Below, piece after piece: positions 5,342 to 5,524 of a stretch of DNA of 5,524 bases. The position numbers were made by a program, and so were the translations under genes. Source of the DNA: an uncultured Clostridia bacterium (GTDB lineage Bacteria > Bacillota > Clostridia > TANB77 > CAG-508); the NCBI GenBank assembly GCA_934122385.1, contig CAKOWP010000068.1:1-5524 (forward strand), in the 5' to 3' direction. Below the pieces are notes generated by a model, which worked only from the letters and a program-made list of their open reading frames with translations, was not told the DNA's origin and did not search any database. The number at the start of each line of letters is the position of its first letter. Positions within the stretch are counted from its first letter, which is position 1.

Positions 5342-5389
5342 AATATTAACATTAATTATCAACATTTAAAGTGAATTTATAAAATTTTC

Positions 5390-5412
5390 TAGGGCTGTGA
5401 ACTGTAACCCTA
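5390..5412. repeat. Stem-loop TAGGG/CCCTA containing the 11-mer found at the palindrome tips
   Basis: TAGGG (5390-5394) pairs with CCCTA (5408-5412). The stem can continue weakly through a C.A mismatch. The loop region contains TGAACTGTAAC (5398-5408), identical to the last 11 bases of the 1018-1251 element. No T tract follows on the plus strand, so it is a poor terminator for the dUTPase gene. Confidence 0.4.
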
Positions 5413-5444
5413 CTGCAGTTGGAAAGTGAAAAAAATGAAAAAAT

Positions 5445-5474
5445 GGGTGTCAATAATTTTTGATTAGGACACCC
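5445..5474. repeat. Stem-loop GGGTGTC/GACACCC
   Basis: GGGTGTC (5445-5451) is perfectly complementary to GACACCC (5468-5474). An inner TAAT/ATTA pairing (5454-5457 with 5463-5466) extends the stem around a small T-rich loop. The following bases are A/T mixed rather than a T run, so terminator function for the dUTPase gene is possible but not convincing. Confidence 0.45.
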
Positions 5475-5504
5475 TAAATTGATAAAATTAATTTATGATT
5501 TGTT

Positions 5505-5524
5505 CACCCTGGGTGTGTCAGTTT
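5505..5524. repeat. CACCC-T-GGGTG palindrome at the window edge
   Basis: CACCC (5505-5509) and GGGTG (5511-5515) form a short palindrome, followed by GTGTCAGTTT up to the last base. The GGGTGT motif repeats that of the 5445 hairpin. It could be the end of an insertion sequence or another repeat continuing outside the window, but nothing coding is visible. Confidence 0.25.

Overview
The window looks like chromosomal DNA from a low-GC, spore-forming member of the Firmicutes, most likely class Clostridia. The base composition is strongly AT-rich, the promoters are of the SigA type (TTGACA/TATAAT-like), and the Shine-Dalgarno sites are strong. The core is the conserved gene order rny - ymdB - spoVS, known from Bacillus and Clostridia. 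Genus cannot be fixed from the sequence alone.

Layout. Positions 1-50 (minus) hold the 5' part of a tRNA-Gly(UCC) gene cut by the window edge, with its own promoter at 63-91. Positions 99-971 (minus) encode an RluA-family rRNA pseudouridine synthase, whose best promoter places the transcript start at or next to the ATG. The 442-base gap that follows (972-1413) is dominated by a 234-bp near-symmetric giant hairpin with 49-bp terminal inverted repeats and an 8-9 bp direct flanking duplication. It looks like a hairpin-type MITE inserted between two divergent promoters. Positions 1414-2955 (plus) encode RNase Y, followed by a strong bidirectional terminator. Positions 3004-3270 (minus) hold a small orphan gene of unknown function. 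Positions 3456-4229 encode the metallophosphoesterase YmdB, 4429-4692 the sporulation protein SpoVS (followed by a terminator), and 4880-5341 a trimeric-type dUTPase. The last 183 bases are non-coding and carry three short hairpins with recurring GGGTGT motifs. They could be the edge of another repeat or insertion sequence, but the window ends too early to tell.

How the genes relate. RNase Y is the membrane-anchored endonuclease that starts mRNA decay. YmdB is a phosphodiesterase tied in Bacillus to biofilm and sporulation decisions. SpoVS acts in sporulation. Each plus-strand gene appears to have its own SigA-like promoter, so they form a conserved neighbourhood rather than one tight operon. 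The pseudouridine synthase, tRNA-Gly and dUTPase are housekeeping genes.

Most of the coding content is ordinary. The most unusual item is the giant palindromic element at 1018-1251. Next are the probable leaderless start of the pseudouridine synthase, the codon-use shift inside rny, and the orphan gene placed inside the rny-ymdB-spoVS cluster.
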